From positions 558,001-622,000 of the forward strand of contig NZ_CP107852.1 in NCBI RefSeq assembly GCF_036346875.1: a DNA stretch of 64,000 nucleotides. The letters are read 5' to 3'. The notes under the pieces are model-generated. The model was given only the letters and a program-made list of their open reading frames with translations. It was not told where the DNA came from and did not search any database. Positions 16,164-25,860 of this stretch are shown piece by piece. The position numbers were made by a program, and so were the translations under genes. Source of the stretch: Nocardia sp. NBC_00508. Lineage in GTDB: Bacteria > Actinomycetota > Actinomycetes > Mycobacteriales > Mycobacteriaceae. Positions within the stretch are counted from its first letter, which is position 1. Each line of letters begins with the position of its first letter.

Positions 16164-18971
16164 ATGTGCGCGCAGGCTCCGGAGGCTCTGGAGCGGCAGG
16201 CTCGTGGACAACAGGAGTCGTCCGACTACGACGCCTTCATCTCCTATGCCCACGAAGATCGGCTGGTCGCCGCGGGTATTCAGAAGGGCCTGCATCGCAT
16301 CGGACGGCGCATGGGCCACTTGCACGCCCTGCGGGTATTCCGTGACGCCACCGACCTCACCGCCAGCCCCGACCTGTGGGGCAAGGTCAGCGACGCGATC
16401 GATCGCGCCCGCTATTTCATCGTGGTGCTTTCCGCACACTCGGTCGCCTCGGGCTGGGTCAACAAGGAAGTTGCCCACTGGCTGCGACGACGCGGCCCGG
16501 ACCGGTTGCTGTTCGTCGTCGCCGACGGACACCTGACCTGGGACGAAGACACCGGACGATTCGACCCGGAACGCTCCGATGTGGCCCTACCGGTACTGAC
16601 CGAGCCAGGAACGCTCACCGCCGAGCCGTTCTACGTCGACGTCAGCGAGGATGCGCCGTGGGATCCTCGCGCGGCGTTGTTCCGGGAGAAGGTCACCGAC
16701 CTGGCTGCCCCGATCCATGGCAAACCCAAGTACGAACTGGCCAGCGAGGACCTGCGGGAGCAACGCCGCTTCCGGCGGTTACGGCGCGCCGCCATCGTCG
16801 GCCTCGCGCTCCTGACCATCAGCGCTGTCACCGCGGCGGCGATCGCGCTCGATCAACGACAAGCGGCCATCCATCAACGCAACGAAGCGATCGCTCTGCG
16901 GCTGGTATCCGAGGCCCAGGCCATCCTCGCCGGCGCCCGCCTCGACGGGGATGCACGCGCGCTCAAGCAGATTCTGGCCGCGCAGTCGATCGCATCACGG
17001 CCGGACGAGGGCGCGCTGCTCGGCGCCGACCTCGAGCTCCGTCACGTACGCAGGATAATCGAGACCACCGCGCGGGTGCCCAGCGTGGCGGTCAGCCCGG
17101 ACGGGAAGCGGATAGTCTCCGGCGGTGCCGACGGCACCGTACGACTCTGGGACGCGAACACCGGACAACCCATCGGCGAACCCAGCACCGAACACCAGGG
17201 CCGGGTGTTGAGCGTGGCGTTCGCCCCGGACGGACGGCGCATCGCCTCCGGCGGTGCCGACAAGACTGTGCGGCTCTGGGATGCGAACACCGGACAACCC
17301 ATCGGCGAACCCATCACCGGACACCAGAACTGGGTACGGAGCGTCGCGTTCGCCCCGGACGGACGCCGCATCGCCTCCGGCGGAGACGACAAAACCGTGC
17401 GGCTCTGGGACGCGAACGCCGGACAACCCATCGGCGAACCCATCACCGGACACCAGAACTGGGTGTTGAGCGTGGCGTTCGCCCCGGACGGACGGCGCAT
17501 CGTATCCGGCGGTGTCGATGAAACCGTGCGGCTGTGGGACACGAATACCGGAACACCGATCGGCCAACCCATGACCGCGCACCGCAGTCAGGTGGCGAGC
17601 GTCGCGTTCGCCCCGGACGGGCAGCGGATCGTCTCCGGCGGCTTCGCCGGCAGGGCCGGAACCCTCCGGCTGTGGGACGCGAACACCGGAACACCGATCG
17701 GCGAACCCCTGACCGGACACCGAGGCCCGATCGGCAGCGTCGGGTTCGCCCCCGACGGTCAGCGCATCGTCTCCACGGGCGCCGACGGCACCGTGCGGCT
17801 GTGGGACACGAACACCGGAACACCGATCGGCGAACCCCTGACCGGACACCGAGGGCCGGTGGGCGGTGTGACGTTCAGCCCGGACGGCCAGTGGATCGTC
17901 ACCGGCGGCGACGACGGCACCGTGCGAGTGTGGGATGCGACCACCGGCAAACCGACCATCCCGGGCGACGTGATGAGCGTGGCGTTCAGCCCGGACGGGC
18001 AGCGCATCGCCTCCGGCGGCGGTGACGTGCGGCGATGGGATGCGACCGTTGCGCAACCCGTCGGCGAACCGATGACCCGACACGAAGACGGCGTGATGAG
18101 CGTGGCGTTCAGCCCGGACGGGCGGCGCATCGCCTCCGGCGGTCCCGACCGCACCGTGCGACTCTGGGACGCGAACACCGGAACACCGATCGGCGAACCC
18201 ATGACCGGACACCAGAACTGGGTGTTGAGCGTGGCCTTCGACCCCGACGGACGGCGCATCGCCTCCGGCAGCTCCGACGGCACCGTGCGACTCTGGGACG
18301 CGAACACCGGAACACCGATCGGCGAACCCATGACCGGACACGAAGACTGGGTGTTCAGCGTGGCGTTCAGCCCCGACGGGCAACGCATCGCCTCCGGCAG
18401 CTCCGACGGCACCGTGCAGTTGTGGGACGCGGCAACCCGCCAACCCATAGGAAAGCCGATGACCGCAACTGCGGTCCGGATTCCAAGTATCGCGTTCAGC
18501 CCGGACGGGCAGCGCATCGTCGCTGGCAGCTCCGACGGCACCGTGTGGATGTGGGACGCGGCAACCGGCCAACCCCTCGGCGAACCGATGGGCGCGCACC
18601 AAGGAACAGCGTGGAGTGTGGCGTTCAGCCCGGACGGGCAGCGCATCGTCACCGGCGGCGACGACGGTAACGTGCGGCTGTGGGACGCGACCAGCCGCCG
18701 ATCGATCGGCCCTCCCATGACAGGACACCCTGGAACTGTCCGGAGCGTGGCGTTCAGCCCGGACGGTCGGCGCATCGTATCCAGCGGTGATCATGGCAGC
18801 ATATTGCTCTGGTCCGCAGCCCCCGCTGAGTGGACGAAAAATCTGTGCAGCACGCTGACGCGAAACATGAGCCACAAACAATGGCGTGAGTGGGTCTCGC
18901 CGGATATCGACTACGTCAAGGTCTGCCCTGACCTACCGATTCCTCCTGACGACACCCCGGCTGCGAAGTGA
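16164..18971 (+). CDS. TIR - transmembrane - 14x WD40 receptor-like protein
   Basis: 935 residues. Residues 21-190 are a TIR domain ('YDAFISYAHEDR' at 22-33; box 3-like 'SAHSVASGWVNKEVAHWL' at about 90-107, with Glu102 as the likely NADase residue). A basic strip and one TM helix follow (about 208-229), then a short helical stalk (230-285). Residues about 290-880 hold 14 WD40 units of about 43 residues with 'SVAFSPDGxRIxSGG..TVRLWD' signatures, enough for two seven-bladed propellers; unit 5 carries a 3-residue insert and units 7-8 are short. The tail 'NLCSTLTRNMSHKQWREW...YVKVCPDLP' is a motif that often ends NACHT/WD40 proteins. TIR cytosolic with the propellers outside is the simplest topology, though not proven. 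A small membrane protein follows 112 bases later. Likely role: sensing and NAD-depleting or signalling defence. Confidence 0.88.
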   Translation: MCAQAPEALERQARGQQESSDYDAFISYAHEDRLVAAGIQKGLHRIGRRMGHLHALRVFRDATDLTASPDLWGKVSDAIDRARYFIVVLSAHSVASGWVNKEVAHWLRRRGPDRLLFVVADGHLTWDEDTGRFDPERSDVALPVLTEPGTLTAEPFYVDVSEDAPWDPRAALFREKVTDLAAPIHGKPKYELASEDLREQRRFRRLRRAAIVGLALLTISAVTAAAIALDQRQAAIHQRNEAIALRLVSEAQAILAGARLDGDARALKQILAAQSIASRPDEGALLGADLELRHVRRIIETTARVPSVAVSPDGKRIVSGGADGTVRLWDANTGQPIGEPSTEHQGRVLSVAFAPDGRRIASGGADKTVRLWDANTGQPIGEPITGHQNWVRSVAFAPDGRRIASGGDDKTVRLWDANAGQPIGEPITGHQNWVLSVAFAPDGRRIVSGGVDETVRLWDTNTGTPIGQPMTAHRSQVASVAFAPDGQRIVSGGFAGRAGTLRLWDANTGTPIGEPLTGHRGPIGSVGFAPDGQRIVSTGADGTVRLWDTNTGTPIGEPLTGHRGPVGGVTFSPDGQWIVTGGDDGTVRVWDATTGKPTIPGDVMSVAFSPDGQRIASGGGDVRRWDATVAQPVGEPMTRHEDGVMSVAFSPDGRRIASGGPDRTVRLWDANTGTPIGEPMTGHQNWVLSVAFDPDGRRIASGSSDGTVRLWDANTGTPIGEPMTGHEDWVFSVAFSPDGQRIASGSSDGTVQLWDAATRQPIGKPMTATAVRIPSIAFSPDGQRIVAGSSDGTVWMWDAATGQPLGEPMGAHQGTAWSVAFSPDGQRIVTGGDDGNVRLWDATSRRSIGPPMTGHPGTVRSVAFSPDGRRIVSSGDHGSILLWSAAPAEWTKNLCSTLTRNMSHKQWREWVSPDIDYVKVCPDLPIPPDDTPAAK

Positions 18972-19083
18972 AGGTGAGCTGACGTCGGCTCGCCGACTCG
19001 AGGAGTCCGACCGCACACGCTGCCCCCGACAGAACGAAGAATCCGCCCGCAGCACACCGCGACACGCCAGGGAAAGGTGGGCA

Positions 19084-19611
19084 ATGCACCAGAACGATCG
19101 CCGGTCGGAGCTGCGCCACCGACTCTGGAACCACCCGGAGGCCGAGACCGGCCCCGACGCCCGTAGCACCACCTACGACAGCGCGGTGCTCGACCAGTAC
19201 CGCCTCTACGTGGAGATGGCCGACCGCATCAGCGCCCGACGAGGCTTGACGAACTCGTTCTTCGTGACACTCAATACCGGCATCTTCACCCTTGTCGCCG
19301 CCTTCGGGAAAACCCCACCGTCGGACAAGGAACCGTGGTTGGCCATCCCCCTGGTCGCCATCCTCGGCCAGTGTTTCGCCTGGTTCTACCTGGTACGCAG
19401 CTACCGGCTCCTGAACAGCGCCAAGTACCAGGTCATCGGCGTCCTCGAAGAACGACTCCCCGCCTCGCCCTTCTGGCGTGCCGAATGGTGGGCCCTGGGG
19501 GAAGGGAAGGACCGGGCACGATACTGGCCCCTCACCCACATCGAGCAATGGATCCCAATTCTTTTCGGCATCGCGTACATCGCAGGATTTCTCGTAACAG
19601 TGCTCGCTTGA
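19084..19611 (+). CDS. Small three-TM membrane protein, partner of TIR-WD40 protein
   Basis: 175 residues. A soluble N-terminus with the conserved-looking 'YRLYVEMADRISARRGLTNSFF' helix runs into TM1 (about 55-77); TM2 is at about 82-105 and TM3 at about 152-172, with a soluble loop 'EERLPASPFWRAEWWALGEG' between. The plan (N-terminal amphipathic helix, then paired helices) recalls small SLATT-like membrane effectors that accompany nucleotide-signal or TIR systems, but I cannot name the family with certainty. Start ATG 19084 follows GGAAAGGTGGG. It is co-oriented with the TIR gene 112 bases behind it and closed by a strong hairpin at 19744. Confidence 0.75.
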   Translation: MHQNDRRSELRHRLWNHPEAETGPDARSTTYDSAVLDQYRLYVEMADRISARRGLTNSFFVTLNTGIFTLVAAFGKTPPSDKEPWLAIPLVAILGQCFAWFYLVRSYRLLNSAKYQVIGVLEERLPASPFWRAEWWALGEGKDRARYWPLTHIEQWIPILFGIAYIAGFLVTVLA

Positions 19612-19743
19612 GTTCGGTATATCGGCTTCGGACGGTTCTCGTGCACGTGTCGTGAGTTACCGACGGTCGGCAAATGGTGGCCGATCGGCGCTTGGGTCGC
19701 CGCCATATCACTCCGCTGACTCAACGCGTGGCCGACGCACGGA

Positions 19744-19773
19744 AAGGGCAGGCGGTGGGGACCGCCTGCCCTT
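19744..19773. terminator. Strong GC hairpin between convergent genes
   Basis: Perfect 13-bp stem AAGGGCAGGCGGT / ACCGCCTGCCCTT around a GGGG loop, between the membrane-protein gene (+) and the epoxide hydrolase gene (-). No U tract on the plus side; on the minus side AAs follow. A bidirectional terminator is the best reading. Confidence 0.75.
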
Positions 19774-19786
19774 GGGTTCCGCCGTA

Positions 19787-20950
19787 TCAGTCGCCGAGTG
19801 TGCGGAAGAACTCTCGGATGTCGCCGACCAGCAGTTCCGGCACCTCCAGCGCCGGGAAGTGGCCGCCGGAGTAGAACTCCGACCAGTGCGTGATGGTGTG
19901 CGCGCGTTCGGCGAAGCGGCGAATGGCGTAGTCGCCGTCCTTGAACACCGCGACACCGGTGGGCACCGTGCCCTTCGGCTTGGGCGCGAACATGGTCGCG
20001 TCGTGGAAGCGCTCGTAGTAGAAGTTCGCGACGCTACGGGCGGTGTCGGTGAACCAGTAGATGCTCACCGTGGCCAGCAGCCGGTCCTTGTCCACGGCTT
20101 GTTCGGGCAGTTCGTGCGAGGAGTCGGTCCACTCCTGGTACTTCTCGGCGATCCAGCCGAGCTGGCCGGTCGGGGAATCGGCCAGCAGCTGGGCGATGGT
20201 GTTCGGTCGCGAGCCCTTCAGGTTCATGTAGGCCGAGCCGTCGTCCTGGAACTTCTTCATCGCGCCCAGCCGTGCCTTCTCCGCGTCGGTGAGCGCGGCC
20301 ATGTCGGCGGGGTCCCCGGTCGGGAAGGTGACCAGCGCGTTGACGTGCACGCCGACCACGTGCTCGGTGTCGATCCGCCCGAGCGTGGGGGCGATGAACG
20401 CGCCGTGGTCGCCGCCCTGCACGCCGTAGCGGTCGTAACCCAGCCGCGCCATCAGCTCGGCGAGCGCCGCCGCGATGCGGCCGTCGTTCCACCCGGTCTC
20501 GGTGATCGGGCCGGAGAAGCCGTGGCCGGGCAGTGACGGGATGACCAGGTGGAAGGCGGGGGCGGCGGGGGCGCCGTGCGCGGCGGGGTCGGTGAGCGGG
20601 CCGATCAGGTCGAGGAAGTCGACCACCGAGCTGGGCCAGCCGTGCAGCAGCAGCAACGGGGTGGCGTCCTCCTGGGCCGAGCGGACATGCAGGAAGTGCA
20701 CGTTCTGCCCCGCGATGGTGGTGGTGAACTGCGGGTAGGCGTTCAGCTCCGCCTCCACAGCCCGCCAGTCGAACTTCTCCGCCCAGTACCCGGCCAAGTC
20801 CTTCAGGTAGGCGGTCGGCACACCGCGTTCCCAGCTCGTGCCGGGCAGGTCGTCGATCCAGCGGGTGCGGGCCAGGCGCAGCCGGAGATCGTCCAGGTCG
20901 GCCTGCGGGATGTCGATGCGGAAGGGGCGGATTTCGGTGTTCGTCGTCAT
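19787..20950 (-). CDS. Epoxide hydrolase (EHN-type alpha/beta hydrolase)
   Basis: 387 residues. An N-terminal EHN domain (about 5-115; '[25 protein letters not shown]') precedes an alpha/beta-hydrolase core. HGWP (103-106) forms the oxyanion side, the nucleophile is Asp181 in 'GGDHGA' and the catalytic His is His364 in 'GGHFPALE'. These fit microsomal-type epoxide hydrolases, which open epoxides to diols. Divergent from the large LuxR-type regulator, with about 110 bases between, so it may be that regulator's target. A nearby acyl-CoA dehydrogenase suggests lipid metabolism, but the substrate is unknown. Confidence 0.92.
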   Translation of the reverse strand: MTTNTEIRPFRIDIPQADLDDLRLRLARTRWIDDLPGTSWERGVPTAYLKDLAGYWAEKFDWRAVEAELNAYPQFTTTIAGQNVHFLHVRSAQEDATPLLLLHGWPSSVVDFLDLIGPLTDPAAHGAPAAPAFHLVIPSLPGHGFSGPITETGWNDGRIAAALAELMARLGYDRYGVQGGDHGAFIAPTLGRIDTEHVVGVHVNALVTFPTGDPADMAALTDAEKARLGAMKKFQDDGSAYMNLKGSRPNTIAQLLADSPTGQLGWIAEKYQEWTDSSHELPEQAVDKDRLLATVSIYWFTDTARSVANFYYERFHDATMFAPKPKGTVPTGVAVFKDGDYAIRRFAERAHTITHWSEFYSGGHFPALEVPELLVGDIREFFRTLGD

Positions 20951-21059
20951 GCCGGTAATACTTCGGGTAACGAGGGGGCAGCCGAATCACGAGAATTCGT
21001 TATCTTCCCGCTGAACACCTCTTTACCCGCCACAGTTGGCACCAACGGCGTGGTCGGGC

Positions 21060-23891
21060 ATGATCGCGCCCGTGGTGAGCCTTCCCGTTTGCGGTGCCTT
21101 CGTCGGGCGGGCCGCCGAAGTCGCGGCATTGCAGGACGCCTACCGGGACCCGGCGGTCCACACCGTGCTGGTCGCGGGCGAGGCGGGAATCGGCAAGTCG
21201 CGGCTGGTCGTAGAGTTCACGACGCGGGTCGGCGCGCATGCGGCGGTATTGTGCGGACGCTGTCCGGAGTTCGGCGCCAAGGGCGTGCCGTTCGCTCCGT
21301 TCGTCGCGGTCATGCGCGCGCTGCTGCGCGACCAGGGTGTGGACGGGCTGGCAGCGCTGCTTCCGGTGGACAAGCCCGCGCTGGGCCGCTGGCTTCCCGA
21401 GTTGGCCGCACGGTCCGGGTCGGCGGAAGCCGACACGGATCGAATCCGGTTGTTCGGTGAAATCCTGACCGTCCTGGAACAGCTGGCCACAACCAGGCCG
21501 GTGGTGGTGGTCCTGGAGGACCTGCACTGGGCGGATGACGCCAGCCTCGAGCTGCTGGCGTTCCTGGTGGCCAACCTCACCCAGCGAGATCTGCTGCTGG
21601 TGGGCACCTATCGGCCCGCCGATTCCGAACCACTGCGCAGGCTGGTCGCCGGGTGGCGCCGCGCCCCCGGAGTCCGCCTGCTCACTCCGGCGCCGCTGAC
21701 CAGGCACGAGGTGGGCAGACAGCTGGCCGCGCTGCTCGGCAGGGAGCCGGAACCAGGGACGATCGCGCGAGTCTTCGAGCGCAGCAAGGGAATTCCGCTG
21801 TTCGTCGAGGCGCTCGGTCCGGCACCGGAGGACACGCCCGCCGACCTGTCGGAGCTGTTGCTCGGGTATCTGTCCGACCTGCCCGACCGGACCGGCTCGG
21901 TCTTGCGGCTCGCGGCGGTGGCCGGTTCACCGGTGCGCCACGCGCCGCTGGAGGCCGCCGCCGACCTCCCCCCGGACGAGCTCACCACGGCCCTGCATCA
22001 GCTGGTCGATCAGCAACTGCTGGTCACCACGGACACCGGCTACGAGTTCCGGCACATCCTCATCCGCGACGCGGTCTACGACGACATGCTGCCAGCGGAA
22101 CGAAAACGCCTGCACGCCAAGCTTTCCCAGGTACTCGCCGCCGACCGGGACGGGTGCCCCTCCGGCGAGCTGGCCTATCACGCGTACGAGGCTGGCGAAC
22201 TGCCGCTGGCACTGGAAGCCGCATGGCATGCCGCGGCGGACGCGGAAAGTGCTGGCGCACACGGTGGTCAGGTGCGTCACTTGGATCGGGTGCTCGAACT
22301 ATGGGACCGGACACCGGAACCCGCGAACCGGGTGAACGCCGATCGACTCGGCGTGCTGGAAGCGGTCGTTGCGGCATGTCATCGCGGCGGTGTCATCGAG
22401 CGGGGCATCGCGGCCGCCGACGAGGCACTGGCCGCGATCGACGTGGCGGTCGAACCGGAGCGCGCCGCCCGGCTGCACCACCTTCGGGCCGGATTGCGCA
22501 ATCAGAGCAGCAGCGGCGGCGAAGACGACCTGCTCGCGGCGCTGGCGTTGCTTCCAGCGGACCGGCCGACGGTGCTGCGCGGCGAGGTACTCGCCGAACT
22601 CGCCGCGGCGCGCGTGTTCGGCGGTGACTCCGCCGCGGCCGAGAGCGATGCGCGCGCCGCCGCCGACGTGGCCGAACAGCTGGGCGCCGGGCCACTGACC
22701 GCGCGCGCCTACGCATACCTCGGGCTGGCCACTGCGGCCCGGTCCGAGGTGGCCATGGCGCATTTCGAACGGGCGCATGCCGCCGCGACGGCCGCGGGCG
22801 ATCCGGGAACGCTGCTGAGCGTGGTGCTGTGGGAGTCGGCGCTGCTGGTCGCGGCGGGGTCGAATGAGGCGGCCATCGCCGCGATCCAGCAGGGGCTGCG
22901 TGCCGCGCACGAGACCTACCGTTTCATCGATGCCGGACCGATTCTGCTGGTCAAATGGGCGCAGGCGCTCACCGCGCTGGGCCGCTGGAGCGAAGCGCTC
23001 GATCTCATCGACGAATCGCTGACCGAGCGCTTGCCGCCGCTGAGCACCGCCGCGCTGCTGCTCTGCCACGCCAGGGTCATGCTGGCGCGCGGTGACGTGG
23101 ACGCCGCGGCGACCAGCGCGAAAACCGCGCAGCCTTTGCTCGGCGACCGCCGCTGGGCCAGGCAGTACCAGATCCAGCTGCACGCCGTGCAATCCGAGAT
23201 CGCGCACGCGGCGGGCAACCCGCAGCGCGCCGCCGAGATCGGCGCAGCGACGCTGACCGCGGACGACTTGGCCGCCCATCATCACGAAGGATGGGCGCTG
23301 GCCGCCACGGTAGCCCGAACGCGCTGCGCGACAATGGTTCTCGACACCGCCATGGCAACGCTGCCGGTGACCACCGCCGTCGACGCCGCGCACCGGGATA
23401 CCTGCCGAGCCGTCCGCAGTGGCCGTCCCGCCGACTGGACTGCGGCGGCGGCTTCGTGGCGGGCCCTGCACCAGCCGTACGAACTGGCGCGCGCTCTGCT
23501 CGAATCCGGCGAAGCCGAACTGGCCGCAGGCGATCGTGCCGCGGCGCGCACAGCGCTGCGGACCGTCGTGGAGCTGGCGGACGAATTGGCGGCGCCGCCG
23601 CTCGGCGCGCAAGCCGAGCAGCTGGCCGACCGCGCCGGGATCATCCTCGACCACCCCGCAGACCGCCCGCCCGCGACGCAGCGGCCGAGCACCGCGGGCC
23701 TGACACCTCGGGAACTCGACGTGCTGCGGCTGGTGGCCACGGGCGCGAGCAACCGTCAGATCGCGGCCGAGCTGTTCATCAGCGCCAATACCGCGGGGGT
23801 GCACGTCTCGCGCATCCTGGCCAAACTCGGCGCGGCCACCCGCACCGAAGCCGCGGCGACCGCCCACGCCCGCGGCCTGCTCAGCCCCTAG
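21060..23891 (+). CDS. Large LuxR-family ATPase regulator (LAL/MalT type)
   Basis: About 943 residues. An N-terminal AAA/NTPase (Walker A GEAGIGKS at 40-47; Walker B-like 'VVVVLEDLHWADDASLELL' at about 150) precedes a long TPR-like helical middle (about 400-850) and a C-terminal LuxR helix-turn-helix ('LTPRELDVLRLVATGASNRQIAAELFISANTAGVHVSRIL', last 65 residues). LAL regulators bind ATP and an inducer and activate nearby operons, often for secondary metabolism. The first Met at 21060 gives a start with no strong ribosome site; GTG 21072 is an alternative. The divergent epoxide hydrolase is the obvious target. Confidence 0.93.
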   Translation: MIAPVVSLPVCGAFVGRAAEVAALQDAYRDPAVHTVLVAGEAGIGKSRLVVEFTTRVGAHAAVLCGRCPEFGAKGVPFAPFVAVMRALLRDQGVDGLAALLPVDKPALGRWLPELAARSGSAEADTDRIRLFGEILTVLEQLATTRPVVVVLEDLHWADDASLELLAFLVANLTQRDLLLVGTYRPADSEPLRRLVAGWRRAPGVRLLTPAPLTRHEVGRQLAALLGREPEPGTIARVFERSKGIPLFVEALGPAPEDTPADLSELLLGYLSDLPDRTGSVLRLAAVAGSPVRHAPLEAAADLPPDELTTALHQLVDQQLLVTTDTGYEFRHILIRDAVYDDMLPAERKRLHAKLSQVLAADRDGCPSGELAYHAYEAGELPLALEAAWHAAADAESAGAHGGQVRHLDRVLELWDRTPEPANRVNADRLGVLEAVVAACHRGGVIERGIAAADEALAAIDVAVEPERAARLHHLRAGLRNQSSSGGEDDLLAALALLPADRPTVLRGEVLAELAAARVFGGDSAAAESDARAAADVAEQLGAGPLTARAYAYLGLATAARSEVAMAHFERAHAAATAAGDPGTLLSVVLWESALLVAAGSNEAAIAAIQQGLRAAHETYRFIDAGPILLVKWAQALTALGRWSEALDLIDESLTERLPPLSTAALLLCHARVMLARGDVDAAATSAKTAQPLLGDRRWARQYQIQLHAVQSEIAHAAGNPQRAAEIGAATLTADDLAAHHHEGWALAATVARTRCATMVLDTAMATLPVTTAVDAAHRDTCRAVRSGRPADWTAAAASWRALHQPYELARALLESGEAELAAGDRAAARTALRTVVELADELAAPPLGAQAEQLADRAGIILDHPADRPPATQRPSTAGLTPRELDVLRLVATGASNRQIAAELFISANTAGVHVSRILAKLGAATRTEAAATAHARGLLSP

Positions 23892-24037
23892 ACGAACCCG
23901 GCCGCGCGGTCCGGAGGTCGCCCACCCGTACCCCCAGCGGTGTCGAGCCGCGATCCCGTCGCCGGGGCGCGCGCCACCGGGCGCCGCGAGCGCCCGTAAG
24001 ATACACTTGCTCGAACATGTCCCGAAAGGATGGGCTG

Positions 24038-25834
24038 ATGCGGTCGACCCTGCTGTCCCGGCGCGATCTCGATTTCCTGCTCTACGAGTGGCTGGACGCG
24101 GAGGGGCTCACCAAACGCGAACGGTACGCCGAGCACTCGCGGGAGACCTTCGACGCCGTGCTGGAGCTCAGCGAGCAGCTGGCCACCAAGTACTTCGCGC
24201 CGCACAACAAGCTCAACGACGCCAACGAACCGACCTTCGACGGCGAACGCGTCACCGTCATCCCCGAGGTCGGTCGCGCGCTGGAAGCGTTCGCGAAGGC
24301 CGGGCTGCCTTCGGCGGCAATGGATTACGAACTCGGCGGTGCGCAACTGCCCGCCACCGTCGCACAGGCGAGCTACGCGTGGTTCCAGGCGGCCAACCCC
24401 GGTACCGCGGGTTATCCGTTCCTCACCGTGGCCAACGCAAATCTGCTCGTCGCCCACGCCGATCCGGAGCTGGTCGAGAAGTTCGTCCGGCCGATGCTCG
24501 CGGGCCGCTTCTTCGGCACCATGTGCCTGTCCGAGCCGCAGGCCGGTTCGTCATTGGCCGACATCGTCACCCGCGCCGAGCCGCAGGACGACGGGACGTA
24601 CCGACTGTCCGGCACCAAGATGTGGATCTCCGGCGGCGATCACGAACTCGGCGAGAACATCGTGCACCTGGTGCTGGCGAAGATCCCCGGCGGACCCGCG
24701 GGCACCAAGGGGATCTCGCTGTTCGTGGTGCCCCGCTTCCTGGTCGGCGACGACGGCGCGATCGGCGAACGCAACGACGTCGCGCTGGCCGGGCTCAACC
24801 ACAAGATGGGCTTCCGCGGCACCGTGAACACGGTGCTGAACTTCGGCGAGGGCCGCTGGACGCCCGGCGGCGCGCCCGGCGCGGTCGGCTATCTGGTCGG
24901 CGAACCGCATCGCGGGCTGACCTACATGTTCCACATGATGAACGAGGCGCGGATCGGCGTCGGCCTGGTCGCCGCCGCGCTCGGCTACACCGGCTACCTC
25001 GAGTCGCTCGACTACGCCCGCACCCGCACCCAGGGCCGGGCCAAACTGCCCGCCGACCCGGCCGCGCCGCAGCGGCCGATCATCGAACACGCCGACGTGA
25101 AGCGAATGCTGCTGGCGCAGAAGGCCTATGCCGAAGGCGGGCTGGCGCTGGTGCTGTACTGCGCACGCCTGGTGGACGACCAGCGCACCGCGGAGTCCGA
25201 GGAGGACCGCCGCGCGGTCACCCTGCTGCTGGATATCCTGACCCCGATCGCCAAGAGCTGGCCCTCGCAGTGGTGCCTGGAGGCCAACAGCCTCGCCATC
25301 CAGGTGCTCGGCGGCTACGGCTACACCCGCGAGTACAACGTCGAACAGCACTACCGGGACAACCGGCTCAACCCGATCCACGAGGGAACGCACGGCATCC
25401 AGGGCCTGGATCTGCTGGGCCGCAAGGTGACCCAGCAGGGCGGGGCCGGCCTGCTGGCGCTCGGCGCGCGGGTCGAGGCCACCATCGCCGCCGCTGGCAT
25501 GGCGGGTGGCGAGGCGGCCGAGCTTGCCGCCCAGCTGGATTCGGCGTGGCGCCGGCTGGTCGAGGTGACCGCCGGACTGTTCGCCACCGGCGACATCGAA
25601 GCCGCGCTGGCCAACAGCTCGGTCTACCTGGAGGCGTTCGGGCACATCGTGCTGGCGTGGATCTGGCTCGAGCAGTTTCTCGCCACCGGGGAGCGTTCCG
25701 GCGACTTCTATGATGGCAAGCGGCACGCGGCGCGGTTCTTCTATCATTTCGAGCTGCCCAGGACCGCACCGGCACTGGACCTGCTCGCCCGCCTGGACAC
25801 GACTACGCTGCAGATGCGGGAAGCGTGGTTCTGA
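24038..25834 (+). CDS. Acyl-CoA dehydrogenase, long AidB/FadE5-like type
   Basis: 598 residues, longer than typical 380-residue acyl-CoA dehydrogenases. It has an extra N-terminal segment ('LLYEWLDAEGLTKRERYAEHS'), the FAD-binding 'CLSEPQAGSSLADIVTRAEP' and 'MWISGGDHELGENIVHLVLAKI' motifs, the active-site region 'NPIHEGTHGIQGLDLLGRKV' (Glu as probable base) and an added C-terminal helical domain. The reaction would be alpha-beta desaturation of an acyl-CoA. Start ATG 24038 has AAGGA 8 bases upstream; ATG 24017 is possible. A TetR gene follows after 26 bases and may autoregulate the pair. Confidence 0.93.
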   Translation: MRSTLLSRRDLDFLLYEWLDAEGLTKRERYAEHSRETFDAVLELSEQLATKYFAPHNKLNDANEPTFDGERVTVIPEVGRALEAFAKAGLPSAAMDYELGGAQLPATVAQASYAWFQAANPGTAGYPFLTVANANLLVAHADPELVEKFVRPMLAGRFFGTMCLSEPQAGSSLADIVTRAEPQDDGTYRLSGTKMWISGGDHELGENIVHLVLAKIPGGPAGTKGISLFVVPRFLVGDDGAIGERNDVALAGLNHKMGFRGTVNTVLNFGEGRWTPGGAPGAVGYLVGEPHRGLTYMFHMMNEARIGVGLVAAALGYTGYLESLDYARTRTQGRAKLPADPAAPQRPIIEHADVKRMLLAQKAYAEGGLALVLYCARLVDDQRTAESEEDRRAVTLLLDILTPIAKSWPSQWCLEANSLAIQVLGGYGYTREYNVEQHYRDNRLNPIHEGTHGIQGLDLLGRKVTQQGGAGLLALGARVEATIAAAGMAGGEAAELAAQLDSAWRRLVEVTAGLFATGDIEAALANSSVYLEAFGHIVLAWIWLEQFLATGERSGDFYDGKRHAARFFYHFELPRTAPALDLLARLDTTTLQMREAWF

Positions 25835-25860
25835 GCGCGTTTTTATACACGCCCTAGAGG

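Noticed and set aside
16995..18881. 628-residue frame antisense to the WD40 repeats
   Set aside because: It merely mirrors the WD40 periodicity; no domain and no start signal.
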